DNA of 64,000 nt, taken from positions 1,247,134-1,311,133 of the forward strand of contig JANPYM010000004.1 of assembly GCA_025890175.1 (NCBI GenBank), in the 5' to 3' direction. This document shows, piece after piece, positions 33,737 through 44,533 of the stretch (positions are counted from its first letter, which is position 1; every line of letters starts with the position of its first letter). Made by a program: the position numbers and the translations under genes. The DNA comes from Ciborinia camelliae (taxonomy: Eukaryota; Ascomycota; Leotiomycetes; Helotiales; Sclerotiniaceae). The notes under the pieces are model-generated. The model made no database searches and was not told where the DNA came from. It saw nothing but the letters and a program-made list of their open reading frames with translations.

Positions 33737-35462
33737 ATGGGCACAACAACAATCGTCGACGATAAGGCTACCCCTTCCACGACGTCCCCACCCGATTTGA
33801 ATGAGGCTGACAACCTTGAAGCTCTTGGCTATACTGCCGAGCTTCAACGGAATCGATCGTTGTTTACTCTTCTCTTTCAGTCGCTTGCAATTGCAGCAAT
33901 ACCTTATGGCGAAGGAGGACCACTGATCAGTGCTATATATGGTGGGGGTCAACTTTCCATCTTTGTCGGTTGGATAGTAGTTCTTGTGCTAGATGAATGT
34001 GTGGCTCTATCACTAAGTGAACTTGCCTCGCGGTACCCAACTTCGGCTGGACCTTATTATTGGTCTTTCCAGGTGAGGAGGATCTTCTTGACTTCTTGAC
34101 TCCCCGATTCTATTCATTAGATGTTGAAAAAGTGATCCTCCCCAAGGGCTTATTTGAACGATAGGGGATGGAAACGGAACTTTCGGCCATTGCTAATTTA
34201 TGAGAGTGATAGGTGGCAAAGAGACACAAGACTATCCTCTCGTTCATCACCGGTTGGGTATGGCTTATTGGAAACTGGACAATAACTTTGTCTGTCAACT
34301 TTGGATTTGCGTCCCTGATATCTGCAACTATTGCCATGTACCACCCAAACTTCGTAGCATCTGGCTGGCAACTTACCCTCATCTTCTATGCTATTTGTCT
34401 CTTAACCTTCGTTATATGCACATTCGGAAATCGGTTTCTACCCATGGTCGATACAATCTGCGCTGCCTGGACGGCCGTCAGCATCATTATCATTCTCATT
34501 GCCCTCTCAGTCTCGGCAAAAGAGGGACGACACAGCGCTAGCTATTCCCTTGGCAATTACGATACCTCTTTTGCTGGATGGGGAGGGTTCACTTTCTTCA
34601 TCGGTCTCTTACCCGCTGCATATACTTTCTCCGCGATCGGCATGATCTCTTCGATGGCTGAAGAAGTAGCCGACCCTACTATCAAAGTCCCCAGAGCAAT
34701 GGCCCTCTGCGTTCCCGTTGGTGGAACAGCCGGTCTATTCTTCATCATCCCCATCTGTGTAACAATGCCCCCCCTCGCCAACGTCATTGGCGCCCCTAGT
34801 GCTCAAGCAATCCCTTATATCTTCCATATGGTCATGGGATCACCAGGAGGTGGTTTAGGTCTTACATTTCTTGTACTCGGCATTACCATGTTTTGCTCCA
34901 TTAGCATCACAGTAGCTGCTTCACGCTGCACATGGGCATTCTCACGTGATCAAGCAATCCCCGGATCTAAAATATTCTCTATTGTTAACAAATCCCTGGA
35001 CGTACCAGTCAATGCCCTCATACTCATCACTATCGTTCAAATGCTTCTGGGACTCATTAATCTCGGCAGCAGCAGTGCCTTTACCGCTTTCGTATCAGTA
35101 GGCGTTATGGCACTTGCGATCTCCTATGCTATACCAATCAGTCTTTCATTACTATGGAATAAACGACAAGAAGTATCTCACGCGCGGTGGAATTGTGGGC
35201 ATATTGTTGGAACGACTGTGAATGTGGTGGCGTTGGTATGGATAACTTTTGAGGTGGTGTTGTTTAGTATGCCTACAGCATTGCCTGTTACAGAAGTGAC
35301 GATGAATTATGCGAGTGTGGTGCTGGTAGGGTTTATGGTAATTGCGGCGATTTGGTATGGGATTTATGCTAGGAAAGGTAAGCTTTTGTACTCGAAGTAA
35401 AATTTAGCATGTACTAACAGAATCTAGTGTACAAGGGACCACCAGCTTCAGATGGTCTTTGA
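33737..35462 (+). CDS. APC-superfamily amino acid/GABA/choline-type permease
   Basis: Twelve-helix plasma-membrane or vacuolar transporter of the amino acid-polyamine-choline superfamily. Exons: 33737-34072, 34213-35377, 35428-35462; 511 aa. The N-terminus DNLEALGYTAELQRNRSLFTLLF is the usual start of the fungal GABA/choline permease subgroup. It is followed by PYGEGGPLISAIYGGGQ, LSELASRYPTSAGPYYW and SSMAEEVADPTIKVPRAMA, all family signatures. The last exon adds the short tail VYKGPPASDGL, also common in this subgroup. The intron at 34073-34212 (140 nt) is longer than most here. Substrate cannot be assigned safely; GABA, choline or other amines are all possible. Confidence 0.9.
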
Positions 35463-37733
35463 GGCTCTAAGGCCATATCTTGTCTAATCTATATTTGTCT
35501 CTGTTCTGCGGTCCGCCTTTCCCTAAAGCTTTTTCTTTATGTATATACCTGTTGTTTTTGATATCCAACGGAAATGTATTTTCGCGTATTCAGTTGTGCC
35601 TCTGATTGCAGGTGTTTTAGATGACCTGATTCAGTGTATCTTTTAGTATTCACTTTACCTCTATTTTCTTCATGAACTCAGGTAATTTGACAAGAAAGAG
35701 GGGAAACGAGATGAAATTTTTGTATTCGTATTTTATATCGGAGGTTTAGTATCTTTCGAGATCAGAGAATATTTGACCAAAGTATCATCCATCTCCTGCT
35801 CGTTTGTGACTTTAAGTGCGTTCCAATATGAGCGGGTATGGACTCTACCTGATGATCCATAGCAATTCTTGAAGTCCCCCGAAATCTTTCTGTTTGATTC
35901 GGAATTTCTCGAAATTTTCCATTTGACACCATGCATTTCCATCATTCCCACCCGAAGTTTGTATTTTGGATATGTACTCAGTACCTAGCTAGAACCATAT
36001 TGTATTAGCGAGCTATCGGATTTTGGGAATTAGTGATGTGGGGTAACTTACCTTGTCCACCAAGGCCAGTTCTCCATCCCCAATGCATCAACACAATCTA
36101 TTCCTTTGAAACCCTCTGCACTATTTTCCAAACTGAAATCACCCTTAGTTTGGTTTGCAGCGCAAACGTCTTGTCTTGCAGCTGTGTAGATTCAAATTTC
36201 TTCAAAGATGCTAGTGGATTGAAACTGCCTTTCTCCATGAATCCTTACCGTGGCAGTCCGCTAAACACGTCGGAATTTCTCAGATGCGGTCATTGAACAG
36301 AGATTAAGTTGCAGATAATGTTTATGCCATGTATTTCCCGCGATATTTCTTTGTTTCTTTTCTTTTGATGTTCGGGTCGCGTTGGAACCAACAGACGCAT
36401 CGCAATATCGCTCCCGTAGTACGTGAGAAGTCTCACCTCACTCTTCCCAGGCGTGCTTTGAGATCTCGCCAGATATTCTGCTATCAAATCCATTCGGAAT
36501 TGATATACCATGGGGTACGGTGCAACGTATGGATGAAGTGCCGTGAAAATCTTTACGTGTGCTATAAATATTTCAACTGTGTCAAATATTTGCTCCACTT
36601 TTACCCGCCATTATTCAGACAACATCCTTCCCTTGGCACAGGTGGCAGAGTATCCTACCTTCATTGTAGTATGATCCGATATTTTCCCAGTTCTATAGGG
36701 TTATCTGTGAAGACAAATCGTTAAATTCTCCTTGAGTTCAAAGTCTTAATCCAGGACTCACGACCTGGTGACGGAATACCCCTTTATTATCCGATCGTTC
36801 ATTTACTCCGTGTAACTTTAGATGTTTCTCGATTTCTCCCATTGTTAAAGCGTATTCAGTTTTGGTATTGAGCCGTGTGACGGTGGAGGAGGACGTAGTT
36901 GCTAGGTGTGGATGGGACTGCGAGGAAACCTGCTTATGTAGATCAATTAGAATTTGACCGCATTGGGAGATGGTATCTACACATACTGATTTCAGGCTAT
37001 GAGTCCTATTTTGGAGCTATGGAGTTGCGTCTTGTAATTCAAAGTCGCAGAACGGAAATCGAATGAACCAATCCCTAGAATCTCTATTGCCGACTAGCCA
37101 TGGATGTGGATCAGATAATTTACACATCCCTCGAAGCTGTCTCCCCAATCAGGGCGGTAAATGAATATACTGCGCTAATCCAAATCTATCTTCTTCACGA
37201 AAACTAGAGCTCGCTTCTCAATATGGTAGGGGTAGGAACTGCTAGACCACGGAGCTTTTTCGTCTAGACATTAGCACAAATGATAGAATCCTTAAACTTC
37301 ATTATCTCCTCAATAATCTTATGATCCCGAATTTTTTGGCTTGTGTGATGGATTTTGTTTGTTACAGCTACAACTTGATATAGTAGAGTTGATATTTTCA
37401 AGTCATCTGCCCCTATCGCTCCTTCCTGTCTATACGGCCATAAAATAATAGAGTTCACGCCATAATGTCGCTTACCAGTACCAGTATCGTTCCTTCCTTT
37501 TAGTTCGGCCCTAGTAAAGTTTAAGGGGGCGCGATCTGAAGCTAAGGAAATACGCGAAGAATTAGTGCAAAGTTTAGGGGGGCTAGATCTGAGGCTCAGC
37601 AAGCAGGCTAAGAATTAGTGCAAAATCTTGCCTATATATTGACGTGTCAGTTCCTGTTCTTCCTTTTCTTTTTCTCTTTCTTCTTCGTGCACATTCACAT
37701 ACTCTCTACTCTCTACAAGCTTTCACATTTTCA
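35463..37733. other. long intergenic region
   Basis: About 2.3 kb with no convincing gene. Open frames at 35733-35951 and 36033-36724 lack domain features. Near the end a 53-bp unit is duplicated in tandem (37516-37621). The last 100 bp, rich in CTTTTTCT tracts, look like the promoter/leader of the next gene. Confidence 0.45.
37516..37621. repeat. two-copy 53-bp tandem repeat, diverged
   Basis: Both units start AAAGTTTA(A/G)GGGGG and end AAGAATTAGTGC, with a shared GATCTGA(A/G)GCT in the middle. They lie 113 bp upstream of the next start codon. Confidence 0.6.
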
Positions 37734-39364
37734 ATGTCTCGCTTTCACTCTTCTTCTTCCACTGGCAGTGTCCCTGGAGCTGCCAGTTCCAACTCTACTA
37801 CCAACATGTCGGCCCTCCGCGGTCGTGGATATCAAGTTCCACAAACCTCTTCCACTCTCCAAACCTCACATCTCCGTCCTCTCCGCATCATCCGTGCGTG
37901 TGACCAAAAAACGGAACCCTCCTTGGAACCTTCCACCTTCCAACTCAAATCTAACAAGCCTGGAAACTTATCTTCCTCCACAACTTTCGGTCCTACGAGT
38001 CCCAAAAAACCAAAAAAATCATTTCCTTTGTCATCGTCGTCTTCTTGTTCTTCATCTTATTATTCTGATTCTTTATCATACGAGTCGATCGATTGGTCGG
38101 CTCTCAAGATAAAGCCCCATCCCAATGCCCCCAAGCCTTATCGTTCCCCAACTATGTATAGTGACTCCACTACGGAAGAATGGGCAACCTCAAGTCAAGG
38201 TTCCGGGTCGAGCGACCTTCTTCCAATACATTCCCCCTGCATCAGAGTAGATCTTCTACCTGCTGCTCATGTCCCCACTTCCATTCCCTTTGTTTCTAAT
38301 CTTCCATCTGACCCCTTTTGCGAGTACACTGTTTTGCCTTCTGTTTTGCCTTCTGTTCTGCCTTCTGTTCTGCCTTCTGCTCTGCCTTCTGCTTTGCCTT
38401 CTGCTTTACCTTCTGCTTTACCTTCTGTTTCTGTTGCTGTTTCTTCTTCTTCTTCCTCTTCTTCCTCTCGTTCTTCTGCTACTCCCTACTTTCACCCAGT
38501 AGGATTTCCTCCACACGAGCCTTCAAGTCCAGAGACTCAAGACTCCTTTTCTCTCCATCATACTGTTTCTGTGTCGTCATCTTCCTCCCCTTCCATTGCT
38601 TCCTTGCGCATGCCATCATTTCACTCCATTTCCCGTGGCTCTTCAGTAGTTGCTGAAGATGGTACACATCCCATTTCCCCCCCGCGACCTGTAGTATACA
38701 AGCAAATCCCCTTGTTCAGGCGTGCTCAAAGGAAGTCTCTTAGCCAGTGGTGGTCAAAGTTGACCCGCGAAGAGGAACTTCTCATGTCCCGAGCAAACAT
38801 AGTAACTCCAGAGCGACTTTCCAAGGAAAGCTCGATGATGTCTACATCAGAATCTGAGAGTGAAATGGTAGCTCTATCTCATTTGTCAGACCCCTTTATA
38901 TGTTCCCCCATTCCTTTTGTTTATTCCCCTTCTCCCTCCCCTTCCCCCATTCCCTTTGTTTATTCCCCTTCTCCCTCCCCCATTCCCTTTGTTTATTCCC
39001 CCTCCCCCTCCCCCATTCCCTTTGTTTATTCCCCTTCCCCCTCCCCCTCCCCCTTCCCCAGAAACCTCAGCGAAAGCGTGGTAGGTTTACTGATTCACGC
39101 CCCCCCCTCCTGATTCCCAACATGATGCCCAATGTGACTTACGCCTCATCCTCAAGCGAGGATGACACTAACACTACCGACTACCCCTCCTCCTTGGACA
39201 GCTACCCCGAGGCCTCACCGGAGCCAGAGACCATCCCAAGGACGATTACAATTGCTCCGAAGCAATCCTGGATCCACCGACACCAGAAGACCATCAAAAC
39301 AGTAGCCACCATAGGACTCATTGCAGCCGCAATCATACTTCCAAAGTTACTTTGGAAATGGTAG
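37734..39364 (+). CDS. Ser/Pro-rich repeat protein with C-terminal hydrophobic tail (model uncertain)
   Basis: Unknown function. From ATG 37734 the frame encodes a low-complexity Ser/Thr/Pro-rich protein with eight V/A-L-P-S tetrapeptides (38331-38426) and four repeats related to SPIPFVYSPSPSP (38903-39060). A conserved-looking patch is FRRAQRKSLSQWWSKLTREEELLMSRAN. That frame stops at 39111. The following frame looks coding: DDTNTTDYPSSLDSYPEASP, HRHQKTIKTVATIGLIAAAIILPK and then WKW before TAG at 39362. A GTAGGT donor at 39081 and AG at 39160 join the two in frame (80-nt intron), giving a tail-anchored protein. Alternatively, repeat-length error or variation shifted the frame. The assembly gap starts 20 bp after the stop. 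Confidence 0.5.
38331..38426 (+). repeat. eight-copy 12-bp coding repeat (V/A-L-P-S)
   Basis: GTTTTGCCTTCT-like units repeat eight times in frame: four with Val, then four with Ala at the first position. Confidence 0.9.
38903..39060 (+). repeat. coding repeat of SPIPFVYSPSP units
   Basis: Four units of the CCCATTCC(C/T)TTTGTTTATTCCCC type, separated by variable CTCC/CCTC tracts. Such runs are prone to sequencing and assembly slippage, which matters for the gene model. Confidence 0.85.
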
Positions 39365-39450
39365 ATATATCTCCCCCTCCCCCNNNNNNNNNNCCGCAAT
39401 CATACTTCCAAAGTTACTTTGGAAATGGTAGATATATCTCCCCCTCCCCC
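39320..39450. other. assembly gap (10 N at 39384-39393) with duplicated flanks
   Basis: About 55 bp ending at the gap, from CCGCAATCATACTTCC through TCTCCCCCTCCCCC, is repeated directly after the Ns with no difference I can see except the C-run length. Ten Ns is a placeholder size. The duplication is probably two contig ends that overlap but were not merged. Confidence 0.9.
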
Positions 39451-41004
39451 CCTCTTCCCCCCTTCCTATTGACTGACAGTGCGAGTGACACTAACCACTA
39501 ACCACTAACCACTAACTTTCCTGGACACTCCGAATTGAATTGAATGACTTGACACTTTGACGACCTTCCCTGGAATCCGGATAAAACGTATGTATCACCT
39601 CCCCCACTAATCTCTAACTGTGCACAGGGTGGCCAGTTGATCCACGTCCTCGTTCGTTCTGGCTGGGAACCCTCAAGTGAGGAGCTGACGGATCAAACCC
39701 GTTCAACCTTTCGGATTTTTTCGGTAAGTTGATAATTTCATCCCCAGAGTCGTAATTTTGGCTAACTCATTTCCTCAAATTTTACCTGTGGGAGTTGGAA
39801 TTTCAACATAAGTCTAACCATTACATGGTGTTGGAAGTCACTTTTGAGTGATAATAGACCTCGCACCAGCCAAATATTTAGAAAAAAAAACGAAAGATTT
39901 TACAGCAATCACACATCTGCAATTTCTTCATTCCTCTTTTTAATCGCCCGAAACTTCTATATCAGTATCAGAAGGCGATCTGGATCGCTATTCCGTTTTC
40001 AAATTGCAATTCGAGTCATCATTAGGTTGAGAGATGAACTGTGCGTCAGATGTGCAATAACACTCGGTGGGATGGATATTCCTAGTCCGGTTGCTTTTGT
40101 AGATGTAAGACTACGACTGCATTTGAGATTCGTATCGCTGGGAGCGCTACTATTGATATACAAAATCTCGGTTCGTGCACGAAGGGAGAACGTTCAGTTT
40201 GGCGCCGATGAAAGCGGCTAGGGTGATTGTTTATGAGAGGATTTATGGCGTGGTGTGCGTGTATAGATGGATATGGGGAGGCTGGATTTGTTAGGTGTTA
40301 GATGTTAGATATGAGGAATAGATAGATATAAGAAAGCGTATAAATCTTACTTGTATAGAATCAATTTGATTTCTTAAACACAAAAAAGCATCCTTGGTGC
40401 AGAACTATAATGCCAATGCAGGAATCATCGACCATTTTTTTGAGAGTAGATGTGATAAATTGAAGAGATTCGGTGCCATGATGAATCTAGGGGCGGGAAA
40501 TCTTTTGAAGCAGCTTGAGAGGTAGTAGGTAAGTGTTACCTCTTCATTATAATGTATTAGATCAGTAATCCGCCTATTAATCAGGGCTTAATAACTTTTA
40601 TTATAGCTTTCGTCACTTAACTAATTCTATATCCTTTTTAATCAGAACAATCTTTACAGTAAGTCTTACAAAACGAGGGCCTGTTACTTATTGGCCCATT
40701 GCCTTCCGAGCTTTTATGATTGGTCGGTTAAGCGGGTAAATCTCGGTAACCTTTACCTCTTTCGCAGAGGGAAGATTGCCCAGATGGTATTTTCGTGCAA
40801 GCGGAATCAATGCCACACGTAAAAATCCTGTCAACGCAGAAAACATTTTTATCTGTACCTAGTGTCTTGCCTGGAGTGACTAAGATTTCAGGTCATTTCG
40901 GAAGACTATTACAAGACTAATTACTCAAATCAAGTTATCCTAAGATATTCTTCCGAGAAGAACATCAAAAACTTCCATCACGCGAAAGTCACACCGGTAC
41001 AGTA
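39394..41004. other. intergenic after the gap
   Basis: About 1.6 kb. It includes a perfect 7-bp repeat CACTAAC x4 (39489-39516). An open frame at 39844-40221 is basic and featureless and I do not accept it as a gene. The last 200 bp precede the AlkB-like gene. Confidence 0.45.
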
Positions 41005-41829
41005 ATGGGAAGCACCATCCCCGTACCCAGCGTGGACCCATGCGATCCCTCCATCCAGCGCTGGGAAAATGGGTTAGCCTTGTACACGGAATTCATCACC
41101 GCCTCCGAGGAGACCGCCATAATCCAGTCGATCCTCTCCGACGACCGATGGTGCGGAATCGGCAAGCGTCAAACTCTTCATTACGGGGCGCATTTCGATT
41201 ATACCACGTTTGGGGCCTCGGAAACGCACACGCCTATTCCGAGGTATCTGAGTGATTTGATCGAGAGGCTTCCGGTTCGAGAGGAGAAGGACGGGAAGCC
41301 CGATCAGTTTACCGTGCAGTATTATCCGCCCGGGACGGGGATCCCGCCACACGTGGATACGCATTCTGCGTTTGGGGAGGCGCTGTATAGTTTGAGTATT
41401 GGGAGTAGTGTCCCGATGGTTTTTAAAAGATGTGGGAAGAACGAGGCGAGGAAGATGAGGAAACCGAAGAGATCCCTCCTGGGGGATTCGAGGGACGAGG
41501 TTAATAGGACGAAAGCAGTTGCGGCTGCGGAAGACGATGGGGAAGTTTCGTGGGAAGTGAATTTACCTCCAAGATCGCTGCTTTTGATGATGGACGAGGC
41601 GAGATATGGGTATACGCATCAGATTCGTGGGAGGAAATTTGATGCGGGGAATGCGGGGGAGAGGGTGAGGAGAGAGGGGAGATGGAGCATTACAATGAGA
41701 TCGGTTAGGAGGGGGGAGGATGTGGGGTGTACATGTGCGTTTCCGGGGGTTTGTGATGCGAGAATTAGGGAAGAGAGGGAAAGGGAGGCTGTGGTTGAAC
41801 ATACATCTAAAATCCTTTCTAAAGAATGA
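41005..41829 (+). CDS. AlkB-like 2-oxoglutarate/Fe(II) dioxygenase (ALKBH8-type)
   Basis: Single-exon gene, 274 aa. AlkB-family enzymes oxidatively demethylate or hydroxylate nucleic-acid bases; the closest relatives of this sequence type are ALKBH8-like proteins acting on tRNA wobble uridine or unassigned substrates. The fold is visible: QFTVQYYPPGTGIPPHVDTH gives the iron ligands H116 and D118, then LYSLSIGSSVPMVF, ARYGYTHQIRGR with the second His (H205), and RWSITMRSVRR with the two Arg that bind 2-oxoglutarate. A charged insertion at about residues 143-180 separates two strands. The end has CTCAFPGVCD, a Cys cluster frequent in fungal members. No RRM or methyltransferase domain, unlike human ALKBH8. 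Confidence 0.85.
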   Translation: MGSTIPVPSVDPCDPSIQRWENGLALYTEFITASEETAIIQSILSDDRWCGIGKRQTLHYGAHFDYTTFGASETHTPIPRYLSDLIERLPVREEKDGKPDQFTVQYYPPGTGIPPHVDTHSAFGEALYSLSIGSSVPMVFKRCGKNEARKMRKPKRSLLGDSRDEVNRTKAVAAAEDDGEVSWEVNLPPRSLLLMMDEARYGYTHQIRGRKFDAGNAGERVRREGRWSITMRSVRRGEDVGCTCAFPGVCDARIREEREREAVVEHTSKILSKE

Positions 41830-42386
41830 ATAGATCATATTATATTCCCTCTAGATATTCTAGGAATTTACAAATTTTCCTCGCTTATCAGAGAAGTGGT
41901 CCGGAACCAAATGCTAGCCTGAAAAGGCTCCAGGTTTATTTGAGGGGCACCGAGTACACTTCGTGACTATCAGTGGGGGTATCCATAAGTTTCTGTGAGT
42001 TCTTCATAAAAAAAGGAGTGCTGTTAGATTACTAGATTGTCCAAATTATATCTAATGTTCATGGATATGAAGACTTCAACATTTGCACTTATTGTGATGA
42101 TTCAGATGTGTTTTGTAGGGGGTTTTCTCTTCCTCTACGTCCTGGTTCAATCATACAGAGAGTAGGTAGTAACTATACAAGGCCAGGCAAATCGTACATA
42201 CCTATACACATCAATGGAACTGTTGAAAAATATTCATTTTTGTAAAGTCTTTTGTAAAGTCCATTCGCTCTCGTTATATACATACAATCTCGTGTCTACC
42301 ACCCAACAAAACTTTGTTACAAGCTAAAGCAAGAAATGCAAACCGCCATACCGCTTGCCCCAAAATTATCTCCTACCATGCTGCTC
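41830..42386. other. intergenic between convergent genes
   Basis: About 560 bp of 3' flanking sequence for the AlkB-like and VMA1 genes. No supported feature. Confidence 0.5.
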
Positions 42387-44533
42387 TTATTCGTCGGTGA
42401 CTGAAGCGAATTTGTCGGTCATAGCTTGAACAAGATCCTCGTACTATAGAGAAGTTAGATAACTATACCATCTGAGCCATAAAAGATGAACATACCTTCT
42501 TTGTGATCTTGTCTTCACCCTCACTTGGAACCTCAAATTTCATACTTCTCAACTGGGATTGAAGCTCTCCGGTAGCTTCACGAACTTTGTTCCAACTTTG
42601 ACCTTGTGCAATGGCCTTTTGAGCCTCATCGTGGAAACCCATCATTGCCTTCATCATCCATTCGGTCTTCCAAATAGGACAGAATTGATCGTAATCACTG
42701 TAACCATTTTGTTGCAAGAAATCCTCCTTGATCAATGCAGCTACATCCAAAGTAATCTTGTCAGGATCGGACAATGCCGACTTTCCGACCAATTGCACTA
42801 CTTGATCCAATTCTTCGGAATCGGACAAAAGTTGCTTGATACGGTCTCGAAGTCTGGGGAATTCGGGGAAGTCTTTTTCGTAGTATTTGTCGAGAACGTT
42901 GGTATATTTACTGTAACTGACGGAAGTGTTGATGGAAGGGAAATGTTTACGTTGAGCAAGCTTCTTGTCGAGACCCCAGAAAACCTGCACAATACCCAAA
43001 GTACTACTTGTGACAGGATCCGAGAAATCACCTCCAGGGGGGCTGACGGCACCGACAATGCTGACACTACCCTCACGATCAGGTCCACCAAGAGCTTGAA
43101 CTTTACCAGCACGTTCGTAGAAACTAGCAAGTTTGGCACCAAGGTAAGCAGGGAAACCTTGATCAGCAGGCATCTCTCCCAAACGTCCAGAAATTTCACG
43201 AAGAGCCTCAGCCCAACGCGAAGTAGAATCTGCCATCATGGCAACATCCTTACCCTGATCGCGAAAATATTCGGCCACCGTAATTCCGGTGTAAATAGAA
43301 GCTTCACGGGCAGCGACAGGCATATTAGAGGTGTTGGCAATAAGTGTCGTACGCTTCATGATAGGCTCTTTACGTCCATCGATTTCAATAGAAAGCTCAG
43401 GGAAATCCATCAAGACTTCAGCCATCTCATTACCACGCTCTCCACTATACACAAATGATTAGCAATATGACGGTATTATTCGAGAAAGTTAGATCCTTAC
43501 CATCCAACATATACAATAATATCACTGTTCGAGAACTTGGAAACAGACTGACTGATGACAGTCTTACCGCATCCGAAAGCACCTGGGATAGCAACGGTTC
43601 CTCCTTGAACACTAGGGAAGAGAGCATCCAATACACGTTGACCAACAATGAATGGCTTATCTGCTGCCAATTTCTCGGTGGTTGGTCGTGGTACACGTAC
43701 AGGCCAGGTGTGCATCATGCTGTATTCGGTTTTCTTGCCATCAAATTCAACCTCCAGGATCTTCTGATCGACCTTGTAGCTTCCCTTTTCAGCAATCCGA
43801 GTAATTGTACCTCTAGCTCTCGGTGGGAAAAGAATCTTGTGATCATCCAAGAGAGAGTTCTCGTAGACGGTACCCCAGATGTCTCCACCAGTAATGTGAT
43901 CTCCGACTTTCATAATAGGCTTAAAGTCCCAATCCTTTTCTCTGTTTAAAGCTGGCGCGGATATACCTCGAGGAATGTAAATGCTGTTGGAATTATCTGC
44001 GATAGCTTTAAGAGGTCTTTGAATACCATCGTAAATCGTTTCCATAAGACCTGGTCCCAACTCAACCGATAAAGGCTTACCGGTACGCACAACGGGGTCA
44101 CCGACAGTAACACCAGCTTCATACCCACAAAGTCAGTTAACGTTCCAACCCAAGGCCACATATATTCCCATACCTGTCTCCTCATATACTTGAATAGTCG
44201 CTCTATCCGCCTCGATTCGAATAACTTCACCGACCAGATTATCGTGACCGACTCGAACCTATCTACAAGTTAATAACACAATGGGCTGGCTAGATCGGAC
44301 AAACCAAACTCACCAACTCGTACATGGCAACTCCGATCATATTCTCTGCCACCACAACAGGACTAAAGGTAATCAGTCGAGGAAAGACATGTTGATGAGC
44401 TCTTGCACAAACCCTGATACGGAGTAGATTGAACCTGAAGGACTGCGATTAGCAATTGCGTCAATGAGATACAAGGAACAGGCAAATACAAACCATATTG
44501 TTCTTCTCCATCTGCATCTCTTTGCGGAGCCAT
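42387..44533 (-). CDS. VMA1: V-type proton ATPase catalytic subunit A
   Basis: Catalytic subunit of the V1 sector, which hydrolyses ATP to acidify vacuole, endosomes and Golgi. Exons (minus): 44494-44533, 44413-44434, 44314-44362, 44174-44258, 43501-44116, 42496-43444, 42387-42443; 605 aa. It starts [14 protein letters not shown] then [17 protein letters not shown]. The P-loop is [13 protein letters not shown] in exon 5, and exon 6 has [17 protein letters not shown] and [20 protein letters not shown]. The end is [16 protein letters not shown]. There is no intein, in contrast to some yeasts. The first two introns are GTTTGT-type and flank a 22-nt microexon; I chose these sites because they give the conserved [13 protein letters not shown] exactly. 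Confidence 0.95.

Noticed and set aside
36329..36724. 131-codon ORF with hydrophobic start
   Set aside because: MYFPRYFFVSFLLMF could be a signal-like start, but the rest has no coherent protein features, and overlapping minus frames are equally long.
39844..40221. 125-codon basic ORF after the gap
   Set aside because: Arg/Ile/Ser-rich, with no domain, no clear start context and no neighbour support.
42387..44533. Possible VMA1 intein
   Set aside because: Some yeast VMA1 genes carry an intein after the P-loop. Here the sequence runs from [12 protein letters not shown] straight into the normal fold, with total length 605 aa and no splicing-domain motifs.
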